A stretch of DNA of 17,373 nt, from assembly GCA_018398765.1 (NCBI GenBank), contig JAHBMJ010002624.1, forward strand, positions 1 to 17,373, read 5' to 3'. The notes under the pieces were generated by a model. That model was not told where the DNA came from. It saw only the letters and a program-made list of their open reading frames with translations, and made no database searches. The DNA is from Chromera velia (lineage: Eukaryota > Sar > Chromeraceae). The translations under genes were made by a program, and so were the position numbers. Shown in pieces: positions 17,373 through 17,373 of the stretch (position 1 is its first letter; every line of letters begins with the position of its first letter).

Positions 17373-17373
17373 C

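Noticed and set aside
1-17373. tRNA or rRNA genes
   Set aside because: I saw no cloverleaf with a TTC-loop consensus and no rRNA-like conserved blocks on either strand, though covariance search was not possible.

Overview
This is nuclear DNA from a eukaryote. Genes are split by many short introns with GT..AG borders, the introns are full of microsatellites, and there are no bacterial operon signals. The mix of ankyrin proteins, a ciliary/centriolar gene, mid-range GC and simple repeats suggests a flagellated protist or alga. A chromerid such as Chromera is my best guess, but it is only an inference.

Layout, left to right. (1) 1-1139 is flank, with a GC-rich coding-like relic near 825-955 and a TATA-like box at 1108-1114. 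(2) 1140 to about 3649 (+) is an ankyrin-repeat gene with one apparent single-base frame break (2045-2048), a GTAAGT intron (3310-3401), and an ambiguous 3' end around an 11-G run. (3) 3892-4518 (+) is a second ankyrin reading frame: either the last exon of the same gene or a separate gene. (4) 4519-5777 is an AT-rich convergent intergenic region holding a short GC-rich insert with an (ATCA)n tail, plus a second tail-bearing fragment. (5) 5778-14222 (-) is a 16-exon gene for an 862-residue coiled-coil protein that I identify as a CEP131/AZI1 (centriolar satellite and basal body) homolog. Its phases agree at all 15 introns. (6) 14223-15551 is intergenic, with small inverted and direct repeats. 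(7) 15552-17372 (-) is the 3' part of a Cys/Pro-rich protein gene in three exons, running off the right edge.

The ankyrin and CEP131 genes converge on the 4.5-5.8 kb interval. CEP131 and the Cys/Pro-rich gene are in tandem on the minus strand. Nothing ties the genes functionally. The most unusual signal is the CEP131 splice donors: 14 of 15 reconstructed introns start GTC (usually GTCAG), while all four donors proposed in the two neighbouring genes start GTA or GTG. Almost all the large microsatellites lie inside CEP131 introns.
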